Part shown: in pieces, positions 28,914-36,955 of the stretch
How positions within the stretch are numbered: the stretch's first letter is position 1
How the letters are laid out: each line of letters opens with the position of its first letter
DNA from: Streptomyces sp. CB00455
GTDB lineage: Bacteria; Actinomycetota; Actinomycetes; Streptomycetales; Streptomycetaceae
Length of the DNA: 64,000 bases
Reading direction: 5' to 3'
NCBI RefSeq assembly: GCF_001905445.1
Contig: NZ_LIVQ01000009.1
Location: 105,512 to 169,511, forward strand
The notes under the pieces: model-generated
Seen by the model: the letters and a program-made list of their open reading frames with translations, nothing else
Told to the model about the DNA's origin: nothing
Database searches by the model: none
Made by a program: the position numbers and the translations under genes

Positions 28914-28949
28914 CTCGGATCCGTACTGGGTTCCGTACCGGGATCGGTA
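28914..28949. repeat. Three imperfect 12-bp tandem repeats upstream of the DUF948 gene
   Basis: The units are CTCGGATCCGTA, CTGGGTTCCGTA and CCGGGATCGGTA, followed by a partial fourth. They begin 22 bp upstream of the GTG of the DUF948 gene, in the 335-bp gap 28892-29226. The rest of that gap holds the rpsD terminator and otherwise nothing recognised. Confidence 0.6.
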
Positions 28950-29161
28950 CCGGGCCCGCCGGCCGCGGCCGGTTCCCCGCTGTCCTTGTTCCCGGGAATG
29001 GTCCTCCGACCCTATCGCGCCGGAGATCCCCGCCCGTACCCGAATTCGGGGACCCGCGGCCCTGTCCGGTACGCAGCGCTCTCGAACCGGTACGCTCCGT
29101 GGCGCGCGCGGCGGAGGCCGCTTGCGGACACGCTCTGGGGCGGGTGCCGTGCCCGGAAAGC

Positions 29162-29200
29162 GGAAAGCCCGCCACCCCCCGGAGGGGACGGCGGGCTTCC
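29162..29200 (-). terminator. Terminator hairpin after rpsD
   Basis: Segments 29162-29173 and 29190-29200 pair over 11 bp with one bulged A, around a loop that itself holds short C/G runs. The hairpin begins 26 bases after the rpsD stop on the minus strand. Confidence 0.7.
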
Positions 29201-29226
29201 ACCAGTCTGTGAGGACCTGACCCGCG

Positions 29227-29838
29227 TCAGCGGGCGTAGTACTCGACGACGAGCTGCTCGTCGCAGATGACCGGGATTTCCTTGCGGTTCGGGTCGCGGT
29301 CCAGGCGGAAGGCCAGGGCCTTCAGGTTGACCTGCAGGTAACGGGGGGTCTCACCCTCGCCTGCGTAGCCACCCTCACGGGCAACCTGGAACGGAACCTT
29401 CTCGCGGCTGCGCTCGCGCACGGTGATGACGTCGTCCGGGCGGACACGGAACGACGGCTTGTCGACCTTGTCGCCGTTGACCTCGATGTGGCCGTGCACG
29501 ACCATCTGGCGGCCCTGGTAGATGGTGCGGGCGATGCCCGAACGCAGGACCAGGGCGTCGAGGCGACGCTCGAGCTCGACGACCAGCGCCTCGCCCGTCT
29601 TGCCTTCGGCCTTCTTGGCGCGGTCGTACGCGCGGGCCATCTGACGCTCAGAGATGTCGTACTGAGCGCGCAGACGCTGCTTCTCCAGCAGACGAACCTT
29701 GTAGTCCGAGTTCTGCTTGCGGCCACGGCCGTGCTCGCCCGGCGGGTAGGGGCGGGCCTCGAAGTACTTGACGGCCTTCGGGGTCAGCGCAATGCCGAGG
29801 GCACGCGACTTCTTGACCTTGGGTCGCTTCTGGTTCAC
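29227..29838 (-). CDS. rpsD: 30S ribosomal protein S4
   Basis: S4 is a primary 16S rRNA-binding protein and assembly nucleator. The 203-residue protein has the N-terminal S4 region and the S4 RNA-binding motif (RRLDALVLRSGIARTIYQ, GHIEVNG). It lacks the N-terminal zinc cysteines and so is the zinc-independent form. The start is GTG at 29838 behind GGAGG. It lies alone here, away from the alpha operon, as is usual in Streptomyces. Confidence 0.97.
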   Translation of the reverse strand: MNQKRPKVKKSRALGIALTPKAVKYFEARPYPPGEHGRGRKQNSDYKVRLLEKQRLRAQYDISERQMARAYDRAKKAEGKTGEALVVELERRLDALVLRSGIARTIYQGRQMVVHGHIEVNGDKVDKPSFRVRPDDVITVRERSREKVPFQVAREGGYAGEGETPRYLQVNLKALAFRLDRDPNRKEIPVICDEQLVVEYYAR

Positions 29839-29860
29839 GTGGAACCTACCTCCATGTAAG

Positions 29861-29879
29861 TTAGGTGAGGCTTACCTTA
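29861..29879. promoter_or_regulatory. Iron-box-like operator (DmdR/IdeR type)
   Basis: The 19 bases TTAGGTGAGGCTTACCTTA match the iron-box consensus TTAGGTTAGGCTAACCTAA at 16 positions and form an imperfect palindrome. It lies immediately before the GAGGAGG site and ATG (29894) of the broken DUF2470 gene on the plus strand, and 23 bp upstream of rpsD on the minus strand. Control of the plus-strand gene is more likely. Confidence 0.65.
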
Positions 29880-29893
29880 ACGAGGAGGACGTA

Positions 29894-30288
29894 ATGTCTC
29901 GACCACATGGGATCCCCCTGCCCAGTGCGCATCGAAGTTCAGATTCCAACGAAACGGAATCTGCTTTCGACGACGATAAGCAAGGTCAGCCGCGTCCCAG
30001 GGAAGGCGTTCGGCAGCTCACCGGAGCCGAACGCGTACGAACCCTCGTAGAGTCCAACGCCTCAGTATCCCCCACCCTGCCTGGTGCTTTCGACCACGGC
30101 GAGTTCGGGACGGGGGTGCCGGCCGCTCGGCCGTCACCCCGGACGGGGACGTGATTCTCCTTGTTTCCGGGGAATCCGCGGCTGCCGGAGCAGCCGCTCA
30201 CGCCCAGGACGACGACCTCACCGCCGTGATCGAGATCACGGATGTGGCGCCGGTGTCCGTGCCCCATCGTATCCGAGGCCGCGCCTGA
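29894..30288 (+). pseudogene. Frameshifted and truncated DUF2470 (heme-utilisation-like) gene
   Basis: The first frame starts at ATG 29894 behind a strong GAGGAGG and contains RQLTGAERVRTLVESNASVS. Near a G run at 30112-30116 the homologous reading continues in another frame (VTPDGDVILLV, then DDDLTAVIEITDVAPVSVPH) and stops at a TGA at 30286-30288. The first frame itself stops soon after the switch. DUF2470 proteins are normally much longer and relate to HugZ-type heme handling. A one-base loss fits. The C-terminal part is missing even if the shift is a sequencing error. Sequence from 30289 to 30375 shows nothing else. Confidence 0.6.
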
Positions 30289-30375
30289 GCCGAGCACGTG
30301 GAGCAGGGGGATGCACACCCTGTTCGCCGCCGCCTCCCCGCGGGAGCGGCCGCCGGGCCGGTAGCTCCGCAGAGG

Positions 30376-31731
30376 TCAGGCGCCGCCGCCGCGCAGCCGC
30401 TCGCGGACCTTCTCGACCACTTCCGCGTACCGGGCTTCGGCTCCGTACCGCGTGGGCTCGTAGTACCGCTTGCCGTCGACCTCGTCCGGCGCGTACTGCT
30501 GCGCCGCGATCGCCCCGGGCACGTCGTGCGGGTAGACGTACCCCTGCGCGTGCCCCAGCTTGGCCGCTCCCTTGTAGTGCCCGTCCCGCAGGTGCGGCGG
30601 GACCGAGCCCGCCAGCCCGGCCCGTACGTCGGCCAGCGCCGCGCCGATCGCGGTCGTCGCGGTGTTCGACTTGGGGGCCAGCGCCAGCGCGATCGTGGCG
30701 TGCGAGAGGGTCAGCGCGGCCTCGGGAAAACCGATCATCGCGACGGCCTGGGCGGCGGCCACCGCGAGCGGCAGGGCCGTCGGGTCCGCCAGGCCGATGT
30801 CCTCACTGGCGGAGATCATCAGGCGCCGCGCGATGAACCGCGGGTCCTCGCCGGCATCGATCATCCGGGCCAGGTAGTGGAGCGCCGCGTCCACGTCCGA
30901 GCCACGGATGGACTTGATCAGTGCGCTCGCCACGTCGTAGTGCTGGTCGCCGTCCCGGTCGTAGCGGACCGCGGCCCGGTCGACGGCCTCCTCCACCGTC
31001 TGGAGGGTGATCTGCGACTCGCCCTTGGCGATGGCCGATCCGGCTCCCGCCTCCAGGGCGGTGAGCGCGCGCCGGGCGTCACCGCCGGCGATGCGCAGCA
31101 GGTGCGCCTCGGCGTCCTGTGGCAGGGCCACGGCGCCGCCGAGCCCCCGCTCCTCCGCGAGCGCCCGCCGCATCAGCGCGCTCAGGTCCTCGTCGGTCAG
31201 GGGCTCCAGGGTCAGCAGCAGCGAGCGGGAGAGCAGCGGGGAGATGATCGAAAAGTAGGGGTTCTCCGTGGTCGCCGCGATCAGCGTCACCCAGCGGTTC
31301 TCGACGGCGGGGAGCAGCGAGTCCTGCTGCGCCTTGCTGAAGCGGTGGATCTCGTCGAGGAAGAGGACGGTGTCCTTGCCGTAGCCGCCGGCCGCGCGCT
31401 TGGCGCCCTCGATGACGGCGCGCACCTCCTTGACGCCCGCGGTGATGGCGGAGAGCTCCACGAACCGCTTCTGCGTGGCCTGGCTGACCACGTAGGCGAG
31501 AGTGGTCTTTCCGATGCCCGGCGGCCCCCAGAGGATCACCGAGGAGGCGCCTGCCGGGCCGCCCGCGCCTTCGCCGACGAGCCGCCGCAGCGGCGAGCCG
31601 GGCTTCAGCAGGTGCTGCTGGCCGACGACCTCGTCCAGGGTGCGCGGGCGCATCCGGACGGCGAGCGGGGAGCTGGAGGGGTCCTTCTCCCGGCGGTCCT
31701 CGGCTGCGGCGGTGAAGAGATCTGGTTCCAC
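30376..31731 (-). CDS. rarA: Replication-associated recombination protein RarA/MgsA
   Basis: RarA is a clamp-loader-like AAA+ ATPase acting at stalled replication forks. The 451-residue protein has Walker A WGPPGIGKTT, Walker B LFLDEIHRF, sensor ATTENP, and the C-terminal tetramerisation region with YVYPHDVPG. The start is GTG at 31731 and the length is normal. A VKOR gene lies just upstream with a 40-bp gap. Confidence 0.95.
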   Translation of the reverse strand: MEPDLFTAAAEDRREKDPSSSPLAVRMRPRTLDEVVGQQHLLKPGSPLRRLVGEGAGGPAGASSVILWGPPGIGKTTLAYVVSQATQKRFVELSAITAGVKEVRAVIEGAKRAAGGYGKDTVLFLDEIHRFSKAQQDSLLPAVENRWVTLIAATTENPYFSIISPLLSRSLLLTLEPLTDEDLSALMRRALAEERGLGGAVALPQDAEAHLLRIAGGDARRALTALEAGAGSAIAKGESQITLQTVEEAVDRAAVRYDRDGDQHYDVASALIKSIRGSDVDAALHYLARMIDAGEDPRFIARRLMISASEDIGLADPTALPLAVAAAQAVAMIGFPEAALTLSHATIALALAPKSNTATTAIGAALADVRAGLAGSVPPHLRDGHYKGAAKLGHAQGYVYPHDVPGAIAAQQYAPDEVDGKRYYEPTRYGAEARYAEVVEKVRERLRGGGA

Positions 31732-31771
31732 ACCGGAAGCCTAAGCGAGGTCACTGACAGGGCCGCCGGGC

Positions 31772-32389
31772 TCAGGAGGTCCAGAAGTCCCACCAGCGCG
31801 TCAGGATCAGCATCCCGATGATCCCGATGTGCAGCACCGGGAGCACCCAGGTGAACTCGTCGAAGAAGGCCCTCAGCCAGTTCGGGGCGGGCAGCAGCCG
31901 CTGCCGGACGTTGTGCGAGGTGACGTACCAGAACATCAGGATCGTGGCGACCCAGGCGAGGCAGCACCAGAGGCAGAGCGAGTTGATGTTGTACAGCGAC
32001 TGGTGCATCAGCCAGGTGCAGAAGGCGACGCCGAAGAGGGTGCCCGCATTCAGCGTGAGCCAGTACCAGGCGCGGAACCGGGCCCCCGCGAGCAGGCTCA
32101 TGCCGACGCAGACCACCACCGCGTAGGCGACGAGTCCGAGCATGGGGTTCGGGAAGCCGAAGACGGCCGCCTGGTCGCTCTTCATGATGTTGCCGCAGGA
32201 GACGATCGGGTTCAGGCTGCAGCCCGGCGTGAAGTTCGGGTCCTCCAGCAGCTTGAACTTGTCGATGGTGATCACCCATGCGGCGAGCAGGCCCGCGGCC
32301 CCCGTGATCACCAGCAGCAGGGCCAGTGCCCGGCTGCCGCCGACGGTGGCCTTCGGAGCGGTCTCCGCGTCCGTACCTCGTGTCGTCAT
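31772..32389 (-). CDS. Vitamin K epoxide reductase (VKOR) family membrane protein
   Basis: Bacterial VKOR homologues reoxidise DsbA-like proteins using membrane quinone. The 205-residue protein has four or five hydrophobic segments. It carries the active-site pair in NSLCLWCCLAW (CxxC) and the loop Cys pair in GCSLNPIVSCGNIM. The ATG at 32389 is preferred, since the extension to 32470 is not family-like. No DsbA partner lies in the window. Confidence 0.92.
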   Translation of the reverse strand: MTTRGTDAETAPKATVGGSRALALLLVITGAAGLLAAWVITIDKFKLLEDPNFTPGCSLNPIVSCGNIMKSDQAAVFGFPNPMLGLVAYAVVVCVGMSLLAGARFRAWYWLTLNAGTLFGVAFCTWLMHQSLYNINSLCLWCCLAWVATILMFWYVTSHNVRQRLLPAPNWLRAFFDEFTWVLPVLHIGIIGMLILTRWWDFWTS

Positions 32390-32447
32390 ACCGCCCGCTC
32401 CACTCCGCAAGGTCAACAAGCACCGGCCATTGTGCCGTACGGGCCTG

Positions 32448-32471
32448 TGTGTCCACCGTTCGGTGGACACA
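32448..32471. promoter_or_regulatory. Inverted repeat upstream of the VKOR gene
   Basis: Arms TGTGTCCACCG (32448-32458) and CGGTGGACACA (32461-32471) pair perfectly around TT. The repeat sits about 60 bp upstream of the VKOR ATG, next to the separate hisS terminator. It may be an operator for the VKOR gene or part of a double hairpin. Confidence 0.45.
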
Positions 32472-32473
32472 AG

Positions 32474-32528
32474 CGCGAAGGGGCGGGGAGGAGGGCGCGC
32501 GCGGCCACCCCCTCCCCGCCCCTTCGCG
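32474..32528 (-). terminator. Terminator hairpin after hisS
   Basis: A perfect 18-bp GC-rich stem (32474-32491 with 32511-32528) has a 19-base loop. It starts 11 bases after the hisS stop on the minus strand. Confidence 0.8.
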
Positions 32529-32539
32529 GGCGGCTCGTG

Positions 32540-33802
32540 TCAGGCCAGCTTCGCCCGGACCGCGTCCACGAGATCGGCCAGGGCCACCGGACCCTGCTCG
32601 CCGGACTCCATGTCCTTCAGCTGGACCAGGCCCTCGGCCAGGTCCCGCTCGCCCGCGACCAGGGCGAACCGCGCGCCCGAGCGGTTGGCGTCCTTCATCG
32701 CGCCCTTCAGGCCCTTGCCGCCGTAACCGAAGTCCGCCGCGACGCCCGCCTTGCGCAGCTCGGTGACCTTGCCGAAGAGCACCCGCCGGGCCTGGTCGCC
32801 CAGCGCGACCGCGAAGACCGAGGTCGCGGCGGGGATGTCCAGTTCCACGCCCTCCGCCTCCAGCGCGAGCACCGTGCGGTCGACGCCGAGCGCCCAGCCG
32901 ACCGACGGCAGCGCCGGTCCGCCGATCATCTCGGACAGGCCGTCGTAGCGGCCGCCGCCGCCCACCGCGGACTGCGAGCCCAGGCCGTCGTGGACGAACT
33001 CGAAGGTGGTGCGCGTGTAGTAGTCCAGCCCGCGCACCAGCTTCTCGTCGTCCTCGAAGGCGACGCCGGCCGCCGTCACCAGCGCCCGCACCTCCTCGTG
33101 GTACGCCTTGCACGCGTCGCACAGGAAGTCCCGCAGCAGCGGTGCGCCGGCCAGCTGCTTCTGCACGTCGGTCCGCTTGTCGTCGAGGACGCGCAGCGGG
33201 TTGATCTCGGCGCGGCGGACGGTCTCCTCGTCCAGGTCGAGCCCGCGCAGGAAGGACTGCAGCGCCTCCCGGTAGACCGGGCGGCACTCCTTGTCACCCA
33301 GCGAGTTCAGCAGGATCCGGAAGTTGCGCAGGCCCAGCGAGCGGTACGCCTGGTCGGCCAGGATGATCAGCTCGGCGTCCAGCGCCGGGTCCTCGGCACC
33401 GATCGCCTCGGCGCCGACCTGCGAGAAGTGGCGGTAGCGGCCCTTCTGCGGACGCTCGTAGCGGTAGTAGGAGCCGGAGTACCAGAGCTTGACCGGCAGG
33501 TTGCCCTGCTTGTGCAGGCTCGCCTCCAGCGCGGCGCGCAGTACGGACGCCGTGCCTTCGGGGCGCAGTGCCAGCTGGTCGCCGCCCTTGGTCTCGAAGG
33601 CGTACATCTCCTTGGAGACGATGTCGGTGGACTCGCCCACGCCCCGGGCGAACAGGCCGACGTCCTCGAAGCCGGGCGTCTCGATGTAGCCGTAGCCGGA
33701 ATTGCGCAGCGGGGCGGAGAGGGCCTCGCGTACCGCCAGGTACTTCACGGAGACCGGCGGGATGAGGTCGTACGTGCCCTTGGGGGCCTTGAAGGTGCTC
33801 AC
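32540..33802 (-). CDS. hisS: Histidyl-tRNA synthetase
   Basis: HisRS charges tRNA-His. The 420-residue protein has the class II core: KGTYDLIPP at the start, the motif 2 region (ALRPEGTASVLRA, YRYERPQKGRYRHF), the histidine motif VRGLDYYTRT, and motif 3 near GGRYDGL, with a C-terminal anticodon domain. The GTG at 33802 gives the family N-terminus. The MBL hydrolase ends 10 bp upstream. Confidence 0.97.
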   Translation of the reverse strand: MSTFKAPKGTYDLIPPVSVKYLAVREALSAPLRNSGYGYIETPGFEDVGLFARGVGESTDIVSKEMYAFETKGGDQLALRPEGTASVLRAALEASLHKQGNLPVKLWYSGSYYRYERPQKGRYRHFSQVGAEAIGAEDPALDAELIILADQAYRSLGLRNFRILLNSLGDKECRPVYREALQSFLRGLDLDEETVRRAEINPLRVLDDKRTDVQKQLAGAPLLRDFLCDACKAYHEEVRALVTAAGVAFEDDEKLVRGLDYYTRTTFEFVHDGLGSQSAVGGGGRYDGLSEMIGGPALPSVGWALGVDRTVLALEAEGVELDIPAATSVFAVALGDQARRVLFGKVTELRKAGVAADFGYGGKGLKGAMKDANRSGARFALVAGERDLAEGLVQLKDMESGEQGPVALADLVDAVRAKLA

Positions 33803-33812
33803 GGAACTCTCG

Positions 33813-34526
33813 TCACATTCCTCGTCGTGGAGCGGCGGTCGGCTCCGCTGCCAGGCCGGCGGCGACTTCCCGCAGGTACGGGTTGGTCGCGCGCTCGCGG
33901 CCGATGGTGGTCTGGGGACCGTGGCCGGACAGCACCACGGTCGAGTCGTCGAGCGGCAGGCACACGCGGCCCAGCGATCGGAGGATCTCGGCATGGGAGC
34001 CGCCGGGCAGGTCGGTGCGTCCGATGGAGCCGGCGAAGAGCAGGTCGCCCGAGAAGAAGACCGGCGGTACGTCGGCCAGTGCGGGCATCCGGAAGGTCAC
34101 CGACCCCTTGGTATGGCCGGGCGCGTGCGCCACCGAGAAGTCCATGCCGGCCAGCTTCAGCGCGGCGCCGTCGGCCAGCTCGCGGACGTCGTCCGGCTCG
34201 CCCACGGTCAGCTCGCCCATGAGGGGCATCCCGATGGAACGGCCGAGGGCCTTCTCCGGATCGCTCATCATGTAGCGGTCCTCGGGGTGGATCCAGGCCG
34301 GTACGTCGTGTGCTCCGCACACCGGGACCACCGAGGCCACATGATCGATGTGGCCGTGGGTCAGCACGACCGCGACGGGCTTGAGCCGATGTTTCCTCAG
34401 CGTCGCCTCGACACCCTGGGTGGCCTGGTGGCCGGGGTCGATGATGACGCACTCCTCACCGGCGGCGGGGGCGACCACGTAACAGTTGGTCCCCCAGGCC
34501 CCGGCGGGGAACCCGGCAATCAGCAC
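33813..34526 (-). CDS. Metallo-beta-lactamase fold hydrolase (glyoxalase II-like)
   Basis: The substrate is unproven. Glyoxalase II-like proteins hydrolyse thioesters. The 237-residue protein shows the metal motif LTHGHIDHVA, the later His in HAPGHTKGS, the bridging Asp in FFSGDLLFAGSIGRTDL, and the last His in LSGHGP. The GTG at 34526 is chosen because GAGGAC sits 6-7 bases upstream. A TTG at 34538 is the alternative. It stands before hisS, as in mycobacteria. Confidence 0.9.
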   Translation of the reverse strand: MLIAGFPAGAWGTNCYVVAPAAGEECVIIDPGHQATQGVEATLRKHRLKPVAVVLTHGHIDHVASVVPVCGAHDVPAWIHPEDRYMMSDPEKALGRSIGMPLMGELTVGEPDDVRELADGAALKLAGMDFSVAHAPGHTKGSVTFRMPALADVPPVFFSGDLLFAGSIGRTDLPGGSHAEILRSLGRVCLPLDDSTVVLSGHGPQTTIGRERATNPYLREVAAGLAAEPTAAPRRGM

Positions 34527-34680
34527 GTTCGTCCTCAATCGTCGTCCGGCGGGAGGCTGCAGATCGGAATGCTGCTGCTCAGAGCCTACCGGCGCCGCTC
34601 ATTACACAGCGAACCCATATACGGTACGGCCTAACCCCAGCCCGGACAGCGGTATCAGAGACGCACAAGGAGACGACCCG

Positions 34681-35469
34681 GTGGTCACGAGCGATCAGCG
34701 GCGGCGACAGCTCGCCAGGGAGAAGTACGAGCGCCAGCAGAAGCGCCGGGCCGAGGCCCGGCAGAAGGCGCGCAGGCGCGCGGCGGTGATCGGCGCGGCG
34801 GTGGCCGTGGTGGTCGCGACGCTGGTCGGCCTCATCGTCGGCGGTGTCTTCGACAAGGACAAGAAGGACCGGGCGGCCGATCCGTCCGCGGACCCGTCGG
34901 CCTCGTCGAGCCCCTCGCCGCAGCAGTCCCCCTCGCCCGCCATGGCCATCGACCAGAAGGCGAAGTACACCTTCGCCCTGAAGACGGGCAAGGGCGACAT
35001 CAACTTCGCGATGGACGCGGCGAAGACCCCGCAGACGGTGAACTCCTTCAAGTCGCTCGCCGACAAGGGCTACTTCGACAACACGAAGTGCCACCGCCTG
35101 ACGACCGGCGGGATCTTCGTGCTCCAGTGCGGCGACCCGCAGGGCACCGGCACGGGCGGCCCGGGCTACACCATCCCGGACGAGAACCTCGACTCCCTCG
35201 GCAAGGCGAACGAGCAGGGCCAGGTCGTCTACCCGGCCGGCACGGTCGCGATGGCCAACACCGGCCGGCCCGGCTCGGGCGGCAGCCAGTTCTTCCTGGT
35301 CTACAAGGACAGCCCGCTGGCCCCGTCCTACACCCCCTTCGGCAAGATCGACGCGGCCGGCCTGAAGGTCCTGGAGGAGATCGCCAAGGCGGGCACGGCC
35401 GACGGCGGCCAGGACGGTCCGCCGAAGGACGAGGTGAAGATCGAGAAGGGCACGGTCACCCAGAACTGA
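34681..35469 (+). CDS. Membrane-anchored cyclophilin-type peptidyl-prolyl isomerase
   Basis: It probably helps fold exported proteins. The 262-residue protein starts with a basic coiled region (LAREKYERQQKRRAEARQK) and a membrane helix at about 38-60. A Ser/Pro/Asp-rich spacer and a cyclophilin domain (about residues 95-260) follow. The expected QCGDPQGTGTGGPGY and PAGTVAMANTGRPGSGGSQFF segments are present. The GTG at 34681 has AAGGAG 8 bases upstream. It diverges from the MBL gene and corresponds to the ppiB slot near rel. Confidence 0.9.
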   Translation: MVTSDQRRRQLAREKYERQQKRRAEARQKARRRAAVIGAAVAVVVATLVGLIVGGVFDKDKKDRAADPSADPSASSSPSPQQSPSPAMAIDQKAKYTFALKTGKGDINFAMDAAKTPQTVNSFKSLADKGYFDNTKCHRLTTGGIFVLQCGDPQGTGTGGPGYTIPDENLDSLGKANEQGQVVYPAGTVAMANTGRPGSGGSQFFLVYKDSPLAPSYTPFGKIDAAGLKVLEEIAKAGTADGGQDGPPKDEVKIEKGTVTQN

Positions 35470-35570
35470 CCACGGGCCGCCGCCCGGGCCGCGATCCCGC
35501 CCGTACCCCGATATTCCGTCGTGCGGGATGCGGACAGCCGGCCCGGCGGTCGCCTATGTTGGCGTTGTGC

Positions 35571-35637
35571 AGGGCGGGCGCTGCCCGCCCCAGGAAACTG
35601 TGGACGATGCCCAGGGGGTGAACCCCTCGCAGGCATC
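35571..35637 (+). other. Structured leader before the DUF349 gene
   Basis: Two hairpins precede the ribosome site at 35642. The first is an 8-bp GC stem (35572-35579 with 35583-35590). The second is a 6-bp outer stem (35606-35611 with 35632-35637) enclosing an inner 5-bp hairpin (35613-35617 with 35623-35627). It matches no riboswitch class I know. It may act as terminator for the cyclophilin gene or as a leader for DUF349. Confidence 0.4.
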
Positions 35638-35653
35638 AGGTGGAGGAGGCGCT

Positions 35654-36883
35654 GTGAGCAGCGACCCGTGGGGCCGCGTCGACGAGACGGGCACCGTGTA
35701 CGTGCGTACTGCCGATGGCGAGAAGGTCGTCGGCTCGTGGCAGGCGGGCACCCCTGAGGAGGCCCTGGCCTATTTCGAGCGCAAGTACGAGGGCCTGGTG
35801 GTCGAGATCGGCCTCCTCGAAAAGCGGGTGCGGACCACTGATCTGTCCGCCAAGGACGCGCAGACGGCGATCGACCACCTGCGCACGCAGGTGGACGAGC
35901 ACCACGCCGTGGGCGATCTCGATGCCCTGCGCGTACGGCTGGACAAGCTGGTCGCCACCGTGGAGTCGCGGCGCGAGGAGCGCAAGGCCCAGAAGGCCAA
36001 GCAGACGGACGAGGCCCGCGCGGCCAAGGACGCGCTGGTCGTCGAGGCCGAGCAGCTGGCGCAGAGCGACCAGTGGCGCAGTGCCGGCGAGCGGCTGCGC
36101 GCCCTGGTCGACATCTGGAAGGGCCTGCCGCGGCTGGACCGCAAGTCGGACGACGAGCTGTGGCACCGCTTCTCCCACGCCCGTTCCGCCTTTTCCAAGC
36201 GCCGCAAGGCCCACTTCGCCTCGCTGGACGCGCAGCGCGAGGACGCCCGCAAGGTCAAGGAGAAGCTGGTCGCCGAGGCCGAGTCGCTGTCGAAGTCGAC
36301 CGACTGGGGTCCGACGGCCGCCCGCTACCGCGAGCTGATGACGGACTGGAAGGCCGCCGGCCGCGCGCAGCGCGAATCCGAGGACGACCTGTGGAACCGC
36401 TTCCGCGGCGCCCAGGACGTGTTCTTCGCGGCGCGCAGCGAGGTCTTCGCCGAGCGCGACGCCGAGCAGGTGGAGAACCTGAAGCTCAAGGAGCAGCTGG
36501 CCGACGAGGCCGAGAAGCTCGTCCCGGTCACGGACCTGAAGGCGGCCCGGGCGGCCTTCCGTTCCCTGAACGAGCGCTGGGAGGCCATCGGCCACGTGCC
36601 GCGGGACGCCCGGCCGAAGGTCGAGGGCCGGATGCACACGGTGGAGCGTGCCATCCAGGAGGCCGAGGAGGGCGAGTGGCGGCGTACGAACCCGGAGGCC
36701 CGGGCGCGTGCCGCCGGTCTGACGGGGCAGCTGCAGGCGGCGGTGGACAAGCTGCGCGGGCAGGTCGACGCCGCCCGCGCGGCGGGCAACAACGCGAAGG
36801 CCGACAAGCTCTCCCGTGAGCTGGAGGGCCGCCAGGCGCTGCTGGACCAGGCGCTGAAGGGCCTGGAGGAGTTCGGCGGCTGA
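35654..36883 (+). CDS. DUF349 repeat protein
   Basis: The function is unknown. The 409-residue protein is predicted almost entirely helical, with a short beta start (WGRVDETGTVYVRTADGEK) and a coiled-coil region. Three repeats of about 75 residues follow, with the pattern LW.RF..A...FF..R. The start is GTG at 35654 behind GGAGGAGG. It ends at a bidirectional terminator facing the caspase cassette. Confidence 0.85.
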   Translation: MSSDPWGRVDETGTVYVRTADGEKVVGSWQAGTPEEALAYFERKYEGLVVEIGLLEKRVRTTDLSAKDAQTAIDHLRTQVDEHHAVGDLDALRVRLDKLVATVESRREERKAQKAKQTDEARAAKDALVVEAEQLAQSDQWRSAGERLRALVDIWKGLPRLDRKSDDELWHRFSHARSAFSKRRKAHFASLDAQREDARKVKEKLVAEAESLSKSTDWGPTAARYRELMTDWKAAGRAQRESEDDLWNRFRGAQDVFFAARSEVFAERDAEQVENLKLKEQLADEAEKLVPVTDLKAARAAFRSLNERWEAIGHVPRDARPKVEGRMHTVERAIQEAEEGEWRRTNPEARARAAGLTGQLQAAVDKLRGQVDAARAAGNNAKADKLSRELEGRQALLDQALKGLEEFGG

Positions 36884-36903
36884 GGCAACTGCGCACCGCT
36901 CGG

Positions 36904-36942
36904 CGGGCGGGCTCCACCGCGGATCGCGGTGGAGCCCGCCCG
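36904..36942. terminator. Bidirectional terminator between DUF349 gene and caspase gene
   Basis: A perfect 18-bp stem (36904-36921 with 36925-36942) has loop GAT, followed on the plus strand by a T-rich stretch. It lies between two convergent stops and should end transcripts from both sides. Confidence 0.88.
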
Positions 36943-36955
36943 TTTCGTTCTTCCG

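Noticed and set aside
29839..29879. Iron box as regulator of rpsD
   Set aside because: rpsD is an essential ribosomal gene and the box abuts the start of the plus-strand DUF2470 gene, which is a more sensible target.
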